Below, piece by piece: positions 42,384-51,143 of a stretch of 64,000 bases of DNA. The notes under the pieces were generated by a model. It was not told the DNA's origin, did not search any database, and saw nothing but the letters and a program-made list of their open reading frames with translations. Origin of the DNA: CBDCUC01 sp965222485 (lineage in GTDB: Bacteria; Pseudomonadota; Alphaproteobacteria; Rhizobiales; Hyphomicrobiaceae); assembly GCA_965222485.1 (NCBI GenBank), contig CBDCUC010000039.1:372001-436000 (forward strand), in the 5' to 3' direction. How positions within the stretch are numbered: position 1 is the first letter of the stretch; each line of letters starts with the position of its first letter. Made by a program: the position numbers and the translations under genes.

Positions 42384-43276
42384 TTCCGGTATTTCATGAA
42401 CAGAACACTGACATGACGATGAGTGGCGACACCTGCACGTGCAAGTCTCGATTACAATGGATCAGCATGTCAGGTCTGCGCACCGTGTTGTGCATCTTCT
42501 GCGCCGGTGTTGTTTTAATCCTGCCTAGTATCTCACCACACAACGCATGGGCTGCGCAAAGCGATACGAAGCCTCTGGTTGCCGCTGCGGCAAGCTTGCG
42601 CTTTGCTCTGGAGGAGGCAGAAGCTGTTTATGCCAACAAGACGGGACAAGAGGTCCGCATGCTTTATGGGGCGACCGGAACACTCGTGACCCAGATTTCA
42701 AATGGCGCGCCATTTGAGATTTTCCTGAGCGCAGATGAGCAAAGTATTGGGAAACTGAAAGCGGGCGGACATGTCCGCGGCCATGGTGAGGTTCTGGTGG
42801 TCGGACGCCTGGCCCTGGCCGTGACGCCGTCGTTGCCATTGCCTTTGGAGGACGGCCTTGCCGCGATCTCGGCGGCGCTTCAGGCGGGGCGTATCAAACA
42901 CTTTGCTATCGCCAATCCGGAAATAGCGCCCTACGGGGCTGCGGCAGTAGAGGCCTTGCAGCACGCCGGCCTGTGGGACCGCCTCAAAACCCATCTCGTG
43001 GTTGGTGAGAATGCCGGCCAAGCTGCACAATTCATTGCATCGGGCGCAGCCGAGGCAGGGCTGATACCGATGTCATTGTCGCGCAAGGCAGAGACTGACG
43101 GAAAAATGAGGTCTGTTATTATTGATGGCACTTGGCACCGCCCCATACGTCAGGTCATGGTAGCCTTGAAGCCCGCATCCGAAGCCGCTTTGCAGTTCTT
43201 AGACTTCCTGAGGCAATCGGATACACAGGCAATATTTGCCCGCCATGGCTTCTCGCCGCCGGATACGGGCCGCTGA
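42380..43276 (+). CDS. modA: Molybdate ABC transporter substrate-binding protein ModA
   Basis: ModA binds molybdate or tungstate in the periplasm. The protein shows PLVAAAASLRFALEEAEAVY, LYGATGTLVTQISNGAPFEI, FLSADEQSIGKL, FAIANPEIAPYGAAAVEALQ and the late GFSPPDTGR, all typical. The start is uncertain. ATG at 42380 overlaps the patatin stop but leaves 30 residues before the signal peptide. The ATG at 42467 (MSGLRTVLCIFCAGVVLILP) gives a normal signal sequence. It heads a modABC operon. I see no Moco riboswitch or modE. Confidence 0.94.
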   Translation: MIPVFHEQNTDMTMSGDTCTCKSRLQWISMSGLRTVLCIFCAGVVLILPSISPHNAWAAQSDTKPLVAAAASLRFALEEAEAVYANKTGQEVRMLYGATGTLVTQISNGAPFEIFLSADEQSIGKLKAGGHVRGHGEVLVVGRLALAVTPSLPLPLEDGLAAISAALQAGRIKHFAIANPEIAPYGAAAVEALQHAGLWDRLKTHLVVGENAGQAAQFIASGAAEAGLIPMSLSRKAETDGKMRSVIIDGTWHRPIRQVMVALKPASEAALQFLDFLRQSDTQAIFARHGFSPPDTGR

Positions 43277-43312
43277 CATTGAGGTTGTTGGGAAGGATCG
43301 CCAAACACTCAC

Positions 43313-43981
43313 ATGGACTGGACTGCATTCAAGCTTTCTCTCCAGCTTGCAATTTTCACCTGCTTGATTCTATTGCCACCGGCGTTGCTTGTGGCGCGCG
43401 CGCTGGCATGGAGTACTATTCCGGGCAAGAGCGCGATTGAGGCCCTCGTCATGCTGCCTCTCGTGTTGCCGCCAACGGTGTTGGGTTATTATCTTTTGGT
43501 TGCCCTTTCCCCGTCTTCTACTTTTGGCGCGACGGCGAAGTGGTTGTTCGGCGAACCACTGGTGTTTTCATTTGCCGGAATCCTGTTGGCATCCTTGATT
43601 ATCAATCTGCCATTTGCCGTGCAGCCCATGCAGCGCGCTTTTGAGTCCATACCCGCCAACATTCGCGAGGCTGCCTGGGTCAGCGGATTGTCATCCTGGC
43701 AGACATTCTGGCGTATCGAGTTGCCCCTGGCCTGGCCAGGTCTTGTTTCTGCGTTCGCATTGGTTTTTGCCCATACGCTTGGCGAATTCGGCGTCATCCT
43801 GATGATCGGCGGCAACATCCCGGCCGAAACCAAAACGCTATCGATCGCGATCTACGATTCCGTGCAAGCGTTCCGCAACGGTGAAGCGGCGATCATGGCG
43901 GCGGTCCTGATCGCTTTTTCGTTCGTAGCCATTGCCATTGTGCATCTCTTGGCGCGTTCGCGCAGGAGCCGCGGACAATGA
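43313..43981 (+). CDS. modB: Molybdate ABC transporter permease ModB
   Basis: The membrane channel of the molybdate importer, 222 residues with five or six membrane helices. Recognisable segments are MLPLVLPPTVLGYYLL, the permease loop EAAWVSGLSSWQTFWRIELP (EAA motif contacting ModC), and FAHTLGEFGVILMIGGNIPA with ETKTLS after it. It begins 36 bases after modA and overlaps modC by four bases. Confidence 0.96.
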   Translation: MDWTAFKLSLQLAIFTCLILLPPALLVARALAWSTIPGKSAIEALVMLPLVLPPTVLGYYLLVALSPSSTFGATAKWLFGEPLVFSFAGILLASLIINLPFAVQPMQRAFESIPANIREAAWVSGLSSWQTFWRIELPLAWPGLVSAFALVFAHTLGEFGVILMIGGNIPAETKTLSIAIYDSVQAFRNGEAAIMAAVLIAFSFVAIAIVHLLARSRRSRGQ

Positions 43982-45105
43982 CCATCGCTGCGCCCGCTGC
44001 ACCGCTGAGCGTGACGCTTGCGCAAACCAAGCCCATCCCGCTTGCCGTGTCGCTAAGATGCAATCCCGGCGAACTCGTTGCACTGGTGGGGCCATCGGGC
44101 AGCGGCAAGACAAGTGTACTTCGTGCCATTGCCGGTCTCCTGACGCCTGAAAAGGGCCGCATCGCATCCGGCAACGACATCTGGTTCAGCGATGAAGATG
44201 CGATCAATCTGCCGGCACAATCGCGCCGCACCGGCATGGTGTTCCAGGACTACGCGCTGTTCCCACATTTGACCGCCCTTCAGAACGTCACCATCGCCCT
44301 GGGCAATCCGAGTAGCGGCGAGACAGCCAAAATCGCACGACTACTGTTGGATCAGGTCAACCTTCACGGACTTGAAGACCGGCGCCCCGAAACGCTGTCG
44401 GGTGGGCAGCGTCAGCGCGTCGCCCTTGCCCGGGCCTTGGCGCGCCGACCGCGCGCCCTCCTTCTCGATGAACCCTTTTCAGCCGTCGACCAGATGACGC
44501 GAGTACGGCTAAAGCGCGAACTGCTTTCCCTCCGGCGCAGTCTCAACTGTCCGATCATCATGGTGACACACGACATTGAGGAGGCGCTTGCGCTGGCCGA
44601 CCAGATGGTGGTCTTGCATCATGGCGAGGTGCTCCAGGTTGCGGCGCCCGAGGATGTTCGCTTGCACCCCTCGCGCATAATGGTTGCTCGCCTCATGGGC
44701 CAGACCAACATTTTCTCCGGCGTGCTGGAGTGCGAAGCTGAGCCTGGTCGCCCGGGGATTCTAAGCTGGGCGGGTACGGACATCACTGCAACCGATACCG
44801 GTGCATATAAGCAAGGCCAGGCTGTATCATGGATGGTCGCGTCTGATCACGTCGTCGTCTATCAGCCCGAGGTCAACGGCGCTGAGCGTCCAAACACGAT
44901 ACACGGGCACATTGTCGACGTGGCGCATCTCGGCGAAAACTCCGCAATGACAATGGCGATAGGAGAACGGCACGGCGGTAATGGCGAGGTGCTGAAATTT
45001 CAGATCCGCACGCGCAATGCACGCCAGTACGGTCTATCCGTTGATGCCGACGCGGTCGTCTCGTTACTCCCCGAAGGGATCCACCTTATGCCGCGCGAAG
45101 AATAG
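43978..45105 (+). CDS. modC: Molybdate ABC transporter ATP-binding protein ModC
   Basis: The ATPase of the molybdate importer, 375 residues. Walker A is VGPSGSGKTSVLRAIAGL, the Q-loop region FQDYALFPHLTALQNV, the signature LSGGQRQRVALARALARRP, Walker B LLLDEPFSAVDQMTR, with H-loop MVTHDIEEAL. The C-terminal third is a TOBE domain that senses oxyanion. The ATGA overlap with modB indicates translational coupling. Confidence 0.96.
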   Translation: MTIAAPAAPLSVTLAQTKPIPLAVSLRCNPGELVALVGPSGSGKTSVLRAIAGLLTPEKGRIASGNDIWFSDEDAINLPAQSRRTGMVFQDYALFPHLTALQNVTIALGNPSSGETAKIARLLLDQVNLHGLEDRRPETLSGGQRQRVALARALARRPRALLLDEPFSAVDQMTRVRLKRELLSLRRSLNCPIIMVTHDIEEALALADQMVVLHHGEVLQVAAPEDVRLHPSRIMVARLMGQTNIFSGVLECEAEPGRPGILSWAGTDITATDTGAYKQGQAVSWMVASDHVVVYQPEVNGAERPNTIHGHIVDVAHLGENSAMTMAIGERHGGNGEVLKFQIRTRNARQYGLSVDADAVVSLLPEGIHLMPREE

Positions 45106-45466
45106 TTGTGCTCTAACTTGGATCGCGGTCGTTCAATGCATTTATATCTTCGTTCACCTGACTAACCCTGTGAACAAGGTTAATCCTGCGGATTTCCCGT
45201 GCTCGCATCAGCACCGTTTCTCCACAAACTGAACGACGTACTTAGTCAGTTGTGCCTGTAAGCGCGACAGATGATCAATTTTGCGCTATACATATTGAAC
45301 AGGCATTTTACTGCGCGGGGCACGACGGTAACTGACGTGGAGTAGGGCGCGTTCGGACGTCTGACGTTGATGGGCGTTCCGTTGCCGGCTGTAAGACAGC
45401 GCGTGCCACTAACACCGATAAAAACAATAGCGAATGGGGGGGACACTAGCGAGGAGGAGTGACCCC
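45106..45466 (+). other. Intergenic region between modC and the CBS protein gene
   Basis: About 360 bases, AT-richer than its neighbours in the first half, with no supported gene. It should hold the promoter of the CBS-domain gene. Confidence 0.4.
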
Positions 45467-45910
45467 ATGACGACCGTTCACCAGTTGATCTCTGTTAAGG
45501 GAAACGAGGTCTGGACCGTAGGGCCGGATGAAACCGTTTACGCCGCCATCCAGATGATGGCGGACAAGGATGTCGGTTCATTACTTGTGATGGATGGACA
45601 TAAGCTGATCGGCATCATCACCGAGCGCCACTATGCACGTGACATTATCCTGAAGGGCAAGGCGTCGCCCAGTACACTGGTGCGCGATATCATGGCCCGC
45701 TCGGTCGTGTGCGCCAGGCCAGTTCAAACCATCGATGAGTGCATGGATTTAATGACGCGGCATCGCGTTCGCCATCTGCCTGTCTTGGAGAAAGGCAAAG
45801 TGATCGGAATCGTCTCCATCGGTGATGTGGTCAAGTGCATCATCGACGACCAAAGGTTCTTAATTGGTCAGCTGGAGAACTACATCTGTGGGGAGAAGCT
45901 GGTTCACTAA
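45467..45910 (+). CDS. Tandem CBS domain protein
   Basis: A 147-residue cytoplasmic protein made only of two CBS domains: residues about 8-65 (VWTVGPDETVYAAIQMMADK, DGHKLIGIITERHYARDIIL) and 75-135 (VVCARPVQTIDECMDLMTRH, VRHLPVLEKGKVIGIVSIGD). CBS pairs bind adenosyl nucleotides and regulate partner proteins. The conserved ITERHYARDIILKGKASP matches the stand-alone CBS proteins common in alphaproteobacteria. The ribosome binding site GAGGAGGAG is strong. Confidence 0.88.
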   Translation: MTTVHQLISVKGNEVWTVGPDETVYAAIQMMADKDVGSLLVMDGHKLIGIITERHYARDIILKGKASPSTLVRDIMARSVVCARPVQTIDECMDLMTRHRVRHLPVLEKGKVIGIVSIGDVVKCIIDDQRFLIGQLENYICGEKLVH

Positions 45911-45934
45911 CAGCGTCGCCAGCACCGTGGACAC

Positions 45935-46051
45935 TTATTCACCGTAGTCTGCCATTGTCTCGAAGAATGCCTCCGCATCAAGCGGACTGGCGCCTGCCGC
46001 CGGCGTCAACAACGCAATCACGATGACGGCACTACTCAGAACACGCAACAT
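45935..46051 (-). CDS. Secreted microprotein (38 residues)
   Basis: The minus strand encodes MLRVLSSAVIVIALLTPAAG and onward to a 38-residue end. The first 21 residues form a Sec signal peptide (likely cleaved after AGA). An acidic peptide of about 17 residues would remain (SPLDAEAFFETMADYGE). AGGAGG, seven bases before the ATG, is a near-perfect ribosome binding site. It lies between the convergent CBS gene and the XRE regulator gene, on the same strand as the latter. No family is known to me; the coding call rests on the signal peptide and ribosome binding site. Confidence 0.6.
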   Translation of the reverse strand: MLRVLSSAVIVIALLTPAAGASPLDAEAFFETMADYGE

Positions 46052-46139
46052 CTTTGGCCTCCTATGGCACAATATTCCAAAAGCCACAGTGGCAATTCCT
46101 GTGTTTGGTCATGTGGAGGCAATGACCATGCCAGCAGAG

Positions 46140-46928
46140 CTAGAAGGTTCTGGTTGAAACAACCTTGGCGAAGCCCTCAGCCTCGGTATCGTTAACAAGC
46201 TTCTGGTAACGCGGGTAGCTTTTCATGTCCGGCGTAATGCGCCCCAGCTCAGGCTCCTCCGCATCGCCTAGCTTACTGTAGACGATCGGGGCAGACACCG
46301 GCACGACCACGGCGCCCTGCCGGTTGATTGTCGTGATAAGCCCGCGCATGCAGTCCGTCTGATCAAGTTGTGACACCATAACCATGCGCATCGCACCTTT
46401 AGTAAGCGAGACCAAGTGCAGGAACATCGACGAGGCAGGAACGTACAGGCGCCCGCGATGTGAGAAATCGGCGTCGTGCCGCTCGTGTTCCTCAAACAGC
46501 AGGCTCGGCCAATCCGGGTCCCAGACAATATCGGTGCGGTAGGCTACGATGAGATCCGGCTCGGAAAAGGCCGGCCGCACAGTAAGGTAACGGCCGATAT
46601 AATGGTCGACGGCCTCGCGCGTATAGGCACCCATATAGACCGGTGCGACGGGGCCGCCTTGCCCCCTCAGATCGTTGGGAGCCGACGCCGCCGTCTCCTG
46701 TCCCGACCAGGCGGGCTTCAGCGCCGCGTAGTCGAGGCCCAAGACCATGCACACATCAAAGAGCGTCTGATCTCTGACTGAGCGCCCGCCCAGCAGGTTC
46801 TGTACGGTCTTCTCATGGCAGCAGGCGGTGTCGGCAAGTTCAGCCTGCGTCATCTTTTTCTCCACCATGGCCGTCCGGATCGCAGCGAGTACGGACTGTC
46901 GATCGGCGGGCTGGGTCTGATCCGGCAT
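46140..46928 (-). CDS. XRE-family transcriptional regulator with C-terminal sensor-like domain
   Basis: A 262-residue protein. Residues 12-67 are a Cro/CI-type helix-turn-helix (MTQAELADTACCHEKTVQNL, followed by LGGRSVRD). The remainder is a beta-rich domain of unknown ligand (YMGAYTREAVDHYIGRYLTV, FLHLVSLTKGAMRMVMVSQL) that resembles the C-terminal part of other alphaproteobacterial XRE regulators. The ATG at 46928 starts MPDQTQPADRQSVLAAIRTA. The target genes are unknown; the adjacent microprotein gene is on the same strand. Confidence 0.82.
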   Translation of the reverse strand: MPDQTQPADRQSVLAAIRTAMVEKKMTQAELADTACCHEKTVQNLLGGRSVRDQTLFDVCMVLGLDYAALKPAWSGQETAASAPNDLRGQGGPVAPVYMGAYTREAVDHYIGRYLTVRPAFSEPDLIVAYRTDIVWDPDWPSLLFEEHERHDADFSHRGRLYVPASSMFLHLVSLTKGAMRMVMVSQLDQTDCMRGLITTINRQGAVVVPVSAPIVYSKLGDAEEPELGRITPDMKSYPRYQKLVNDTEAEGFAKVVSTRTF

Positions 46929-47304
46929 GGACTGCTTTCGTGGCTGGGAATGGCTGCGCGCAGACCTGGAGGGCCCGCGCAACTTGCCGGAAATTACCGG
47001 TTTTTATCCCTTAAGCGCAATCGTGAAATTTCCATTTGTTTCGATTCAAAAGGCCGCTCGATCAGCGGGGGGCATCGTCCGAACTCTGTCCGGTAGCTAT
47101 GCCGGCGCTACCAAGCAGTTCCGTGCAAGTCTTTCGGGCGACGCTGCCAGCACACGTACGGCGGGTAGCTTGGGAAACTCCTGCGGTGTCTGCTATTTGG
47201 TAAAGAAAAACCGGCGGCGGGGCTAAAGCGCCCCGCCGCCGGCCTTCATGTCGCTTTTTGTGCTCATGACCACCCCATCTGGAGTGGTTTGGTCGGGGAG
47301 GGAA
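46929..47304 (-). other. Intergenic region with the RlpA-like gene terminator
   Basis: About 375 bases without a supported gene between two minus-strand genes. It contains the strong hairpin at 47200-47242 and the promoter region of the XRE regulator. Confidence 0.45.
47200..47242 (-). terminator. Rho-independent terminator of the RlpA-like gene
   Basis: CCGGCGGCGGGGC (47211-47223) pairs perfectly with GCCCCGCCGCCGG (47230-47242). On the minus strand the stem is followed by TTTTTCTTTAC. It lies 63 bases beyond the stop of the RlpA-like gene. The stem is very GC-rich and the T tract clear. Confidence 0.88.
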
Positions 47305-47844
47305 TTAGCCCTTGCCCAGAACCGTCACGGTAACCGGCGCGATGCCGGACTTGCGCATGCCGATCTTTCCGGCAGCAGCCCGGGACAGATCGATGATACG
47401 GCCCTTGATGTAGGGTCCGCGGTCGTTGATCCGGACAACGACTGAACGGCCGTTGCGGCGGTTGGTGACGCGTACACGTGTTCCAAATGGCAGCGTCTTA
47501 TGCGCGGCCGTCATGGCGTTCGGGTTGAACCAGCCGCCCGAAGCGACGCGCTGCGGCTGCCAGTAATAAGACGCGATACCTGAGTAGTTCGAGCCGCTGT
47601 ACGATTTACTCGTATAGGTCTTTTTGACCTTTTTGTACGTCTTGTACTTTTTCGCGCTCTTGGCCTTGTATGCCTTAGATTTCTTGTAGGACTTGCTTGC
47701 CGGAGCGTTCCATTTTGTCAGCTTTGGTGTGCCGCAAACATATGCCGGACCAGTGCAGGTCCATTGCGTACGTGCTTCCGCTTGATAGCTTCCACCAAGG
47801 CACAGACCTAGCACCGCAACCGCGGCGCTCAAGAACATGCGCAT
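47305..47844 (-). CDS. RlpA-like double-psi beta-barrel protein
   Basis: A 179-residue secreted protein with a signal peptide (MFLSAAVAVLGLCLGGSYQA). A Cys-containing strip (CTGPAYVCG) and a remarkable Lys/Tyr/Ser-rich linker (SYKKSKAYKAKSAKKYKTYK) follow. The C-terminal RlpA/DPBB domain contains GIASYYWQPQRVASGGWFNP, TAAHKTLPFGTRVRVTN and VVVRINDRGPYIKGRIIDLS. RlpA enzymes cleave naked glycan at septa. This protein has no SPOR domain and is short. AAGGAG precedes the ATG at 47844. Confidence 0.87.
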   Translation of the reverse strand: MRMFLSAAVAVLGLCLGGSYQAEARTQWTCTGPAYVCGTPKLTKWNAPASKSYKKSKAYKAKSAKKYKTYKKVKKTYTSKSYSGSNYSGIASYYWQPQRVASGGWFNPNAMTAAHKTLPFGTRVRVTNRRNGRSVVVRINDRGPYIKGRIIDLSRAAAGKIGMRKSGIAPVTVTVLGKG

Positions 47845-48558
47845 GTCAATCTCCTTAATCTTTCCGGCGACGGTACTGCACTGCAACACGAATACCTAAA
47901 GGTGCGCAGCCCCTCTTGGGCTTTCAAACAGGGCGTTCTTACAACAGCACCTGTTTCGCGCATCTCGGCTCGCTGGCGTGCTCAAACCACACCGCAGCTG
48001 AACACCAGAACATGCGTTGTCGCCGTACTTATTTTAGGTTTCCCCGTTCTGGCGGCGGGACGTGAACACCCAATTCCCGCAGCGTCAACGCACAAAATGT
48101 GAAAAATAATACGCATAAACAGAGAAGAGATTGATTTATAGGGAAAAAAAGAGATTGAAGTGTGAACAATATGCGACTGCGCGCCGCACATCACACCCCT
48201 CAAATGCCCTCGACACTTGCCACATTTTTGCTGCAATGCAGCACAGATTGCGCTGCGCCGCCAAAAGCCGGATCATCAAACCGTCGAGGGAGTCGCGGGG
48301 GGCGACGCGGCACACAGTTCAGTGGACAGCTTGGCACCGAAGTCGCCGTTGCCAGCCCGGTCTAGCGGTCGGATATCTGCCGGACTAGCCCATCCTTCCA
48401 AACAGCGCCGTATTGGGTGCAAGCAGGCCGATCCGCTGAATACACACCTATGCCGCCGGTTCTCGCGCTTGCGGCGCGGAACGTGTCAGGATTTCAAGAG
48501 TCACTCTGGTATGATGGCCCCCGCGCGACCCGAGCCCGGAGCCTGGGTCCAAAAGGGG
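47845..48558 (-). other. Long intergenic region between RlpA-like and bactofilin genes
   Basis: About 710 bases with short frames only. A locally AT-rich part (48090-48170) carries a 10-base direct repeat AAGAGATTGA at 48125-48134 and 48149-48158. No gene or structured RNA is recognised. Confidence 0.4.
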
Positions 48559-49032
48559 CTAGCTTTGTGCGGCCTGCTTCAGCACATTGACATCCAGCTG
48601 CGGTCGCAGTTCGGAACCATCCTTCGGCCGGCGCACGCGCCCATCGAATTCAGCACCTTCTGAAATTGCCAGCGTCTGGTGAAAAATATCACCATCCACT
48701 TTTGCCGTTGGGTGAAGCGAGACAGAGCTGCCACGAATGGCGCCATTTACGACCCCACGCACCTCGACGGCATCCGCCGATACGACGCCGTCAACACGGC
48801 CTCCTTGGCCAATCACCACTTCCTGGCCGTTGATATCACCTTCAACTTCACCATCAATCTGGACGCGACCCTGCGAAACGATGGTGATCTTTTGGCCGAC
48901 GATAGTCAGATCATTTCCAATAACAGAGCCACCTGCAAGACCACCCCCTGGCGGAGAACTTTGGTGCGGCTGAGCGGGCGGCGTCGAAACGGGTTGTGGC
49001 ATTCCGTCTTGTGTATTTTGGCGTCCGAACAC
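48559..49032 (-). CDS. Bactofilin (polymer-forming cytoskeletal protein)
   Basis: Bactofilins polymerise without nucleotides and organise cell-wall enzymes, stalks or polarity. The 157-residue product has a Pro/Gln-rich N-terminal tail. The right-handed beta-helix domain follows, from about 35 to 140, with the six-residue ladder of Ile/Val and Gly (VIGNDLTIVGQKITIVSQGR, VQIDGEVEGDINGQEVVIGQ, GVVNGAIRGSSVSLHPTAKV). The GTG start at 49032 has AGGAGGAGA upstream. Proximity to a DPBB wall enzyme suits a wall-morphogenesis role, by inference. Confidence 0.9.
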   Translation of the reverse strand: MFGRQNTQDGMPQPVSTPPAQPHQSSPPGGGLAGGSVIGNDLTIVGQKITIVSQGRVQIDGEVEGDINGQEVVIGQGGRVDGVVSADAVEVRGVVNGAIRGSSVSLHPTAKVDGDIFHQTLAISEGAEFDGRVRRPKDGSELRPQLDVNVLKQAAQS

Positions 49033-49534
49033 AGTTGTCTCCTCCTGGGCAGCGTAAATCCATTTTTAGTTATCGTAACGACATGACCACGCCGAGGTGA
49101 TGAGAGTATGTCCCCGCCTCGCCAAACATCACCCCAGCGCGCTCGCCGCTTCTCTCCCCGATGCCACGGTAACAGTCGTGTTGCTACCGCGATCAGGCAA
49201 GACCCCAATCCCGCATTGGAAATTCTGGCGCCAACATCGCAGCTGAGAGCCCCAGTTGCCAGTGCTTTTTGCCCGTTCGCGCCCGCCCTCAGCGCCTTGA
49301 GTGATCTTAAAGGAAGGAACGCCCATGATGCTAGCCGGTCGATGGCCGATAAGTGAATTTTCATGGCCCCCGCGTGATCCGGATAGGTCAGTCCAGGCTA
49401 TCGCGCGCCGCTCTGACGATAAAAATGCCGCCATTTTCGTTCGGTCGGTGAGCAACCTGAACCGGCGATGATGCTGCCCACCAGACGCGGCATCAGTCGA
49501 TTTAAAAAATCAGTAGACGTCGCAAAAGAACCGG
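49033..49534. other. Intergenic region downstream of a secreted-protein gene
   Basis: About 500 bases. One 48-residue plus-strand frame (49325-49471) has a fair ribosome binding site but no recognisable feature, and is not called. Nothing else stands out. Confidence 0.35.
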
Positions 49535-49900
49535 TCAGTGAGGAATATAAAGATCGACAAATGGAGCGCGCACGCGCACACCGCGGCGGGACCGTTTAAC
49601 GAAGGCAAGGGGCGCATCGACGACCACACGACCGCGGTCCGTCTCCACATACGTAAATGGTGCTTCCACCGTATGACGTCCGTGCGGCCGCTTGGAATAG
49701 CGTGTGTGAGCGCGGGTGCGTCTGTCTTTTTCGTAGTAACGCCCAACCTTCAACACTGCGGTAGCGAGGCGTTCAGCATCAGTGGAAGCAGCCACCCCAT
49801 GACCTGGGTTTGCTGAGACGGCCATGCTTGAGAATACCCATACGAGAGAGCCGACTGCAGCAGCCAGTGTCTTAGCGCCAATACGTTTCGGTGCAGACAT
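49535..49900 (-). CDS. Secreted basic hypothetical protein with short C-terminal repeats
   Basis: A 121-residue protein with a signal peptide (TLAAAVGSLVWVFSSMAVSA). The mature part has a helical piece (DAERLATAVLKVGRYYEKDR). The C-terminus carries three imperfect repeats of the form V-x-APF/L-x-x-V (VEAPFTYVETDRGR, VVDAPLAFVKRSRRG, VRAPFVDLYIP). The ATG at 49900 has GGGGGA upstream. I do not recognise a named family. The repeats suggest a small beta structure in the envelope. Confidence 0.65.
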   Translation of the reverse strand: MSAPKRIGAKTLAAAVGSLVWVFSSMAVSANPGHGVAASTDAERLATAVLKVGRYYEKDRRTRAHTRYSKRPHGRHTVEAPFTYVETDRGRVVVDAPLAFVKRSRRGVRVRAPFVDLYIPH

Positions 49901-50237
49901 ATGGGTCCCCCAACGACCGCATCTTTTTTGTTCTGCTGCGCAAATGGCTCTTGTCCGCTTGTTTGCATTAGAGCCGCCTCGCGGCACGCCGCGCGCAAAC
50001 CCAATCTAGCAGCAGGGGCGGAACCAAAGCACGAACGTGTCGAATGTGCAACTACCAGTGTCTTGGACGCACCAGATGCCTCGTAGCAGGCTCCATATAT
50101 GCGAACCCTCCCAGGGAGAAATCACTCCCGGGAGGGTCCCAAAGCTTTGCCATGCCAACACCAAAGCCTGCGGAATGCATGATGGCTCTGGCTGTATCCG
50201 GCTCTCAAACAGTCACGTCGTCCGTGCCGACACCGAC
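49901..50237 (-). other. Intergenic region with a GC-rich hairpin
   Basis: About 340 bases between two minus-strand secreted-protein genes. ACCCTCCCAGGGAG (50105-50118) can pair with CTCCCGGGAGGGT (50125-50137). No T tract follows on either strand, so termination is doubtful. Confidence 0.4.
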
Positions 50238-50813
50238 TTATGATTTTGATTTACAGGGCGTTCCCGTTGCCACGCACTGGTGTTTGCTGCCCTTCTTAAA
50301 GCAATCGACATCGCTGTCTCGTGCGTTGTCGAAGTCAGCCCATTCTTCGCCAAGCTTTTTCTTGGTATCCAAATACCATCCAAATTCGGCTTCCTCCTGA
50401 GCTTTTGCCTCGGATGCACGCCTGCGGCCGAATGATTTGAGCTGGTCTGACTGACATTCCGCCTTTGCAATGGCCTCAGTCGGGTCAGCAAGGGCTTCCG
50501 TCAGAGCGGTCCGGCATGGCCGGGCGGTGCGTGTACACACCCATCGCTTCTTGCCCGCGACCGTCGATTGACGGCAGTCCACCTTACGTTCAGCAGCATT
50601 GCGCCAAGCCTGCCACCCGTCGCCGACCTTGTCTTTGACCGCGGCACGCCATGCGGCAAGCGAAGATGGATATGCGCCAAGCGAGCGTGACACAAACCGC
50701 TGCCCTGACTTGGTCACGAACTTGTCCTGACACTCTTTGTCGGCGCTGGCCGGAGCGGCCAACGCAACTGCCCAGATCAGGCCTGCAGCCAACAGGCGGA
50801 GGATGTTTGTCAT
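50238..50813 (-). CDS. Secreted protein with two cysteine-bearing repeats
   Basis: A 191-residue protein with a signal peptide cleaved near APASA. The mature protein consists of two related halves (about 27-100 and 116-187). Each starts ECQ, has a helix with W (VKDKVGDGWQAWRNAAERKV; TKKKLGEEWADFDNARDSDV) and ends DC, then C, then a final PC (VCTRTARPC; QCVATGTPC). The spacing suggests disulphide-bonded repeats. It is probably periplasmic; the function is unknown. ATG at 50813 with AAGGGTAG upstream. Confidence 0.75.
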   Translation of the reverse strand: MTNILRLLAAGLIWAVALAAPASADKECQDKFVTKSGQRFVSRSLGAYPSSLAAWRAAVKDKVGDGWQAWRNAAERKVDCRQSTVAGKKRWVCTRTARPCRTALTEALADPTEAIAKAECQSDQLKSFGRRRASEAKAQEEAEFGWYLDTKKKLGEEWADFDNARDSDVDCFKKGSKHQCVATGTPCKSKS

Positions 50814-51143
50814 CGTGCTACCCTTCCCAATTCATGCACTACTACGCAATAAACCAAAAAACCAGTATACGACGTAGCGGCATAAACACTGGCAGAATTG
50901 CGGAAGACTCCGCAAGTTCTTGTGAAATTTCTAAGGCCGCATCCCAAAGCACGCACCCCAATAACCAAGCGGCTAGGCCTGCATCAGGTGCCGGTGACTG
51001 GAGTGCTGCCAGGTTGCTAGGGACCGGATAATAAGTATTGACGCTGATTTCGCCAGTCAGAAAGGCGGTGCAACCGGCAAGCTTCGGAAATTCCTGATTT
51101 ACCGCCGCTTATCGGTCGAGGCGCAAGCGGACGTCACGCCGTC
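50814..51143 (-). other. Intergenic region with a small hairpin
   Basis: About 330 bases, no supported gene. TTGCGGA-AGAC-TCCGCAA (50898-50915) forms a small hairpin about 85 bases before the start of the two-repeat secreted protein. Confidence 0.35.

Noticed and set aside
49325..49471. 48-residue plus-strand frame with AAAGGAAGG ahead of its ATG
   Set aside because: It has no signal peptide, membrane helix or recognisable motif, and composition does not look like a protein; the ribosome binding site alone is not enough.
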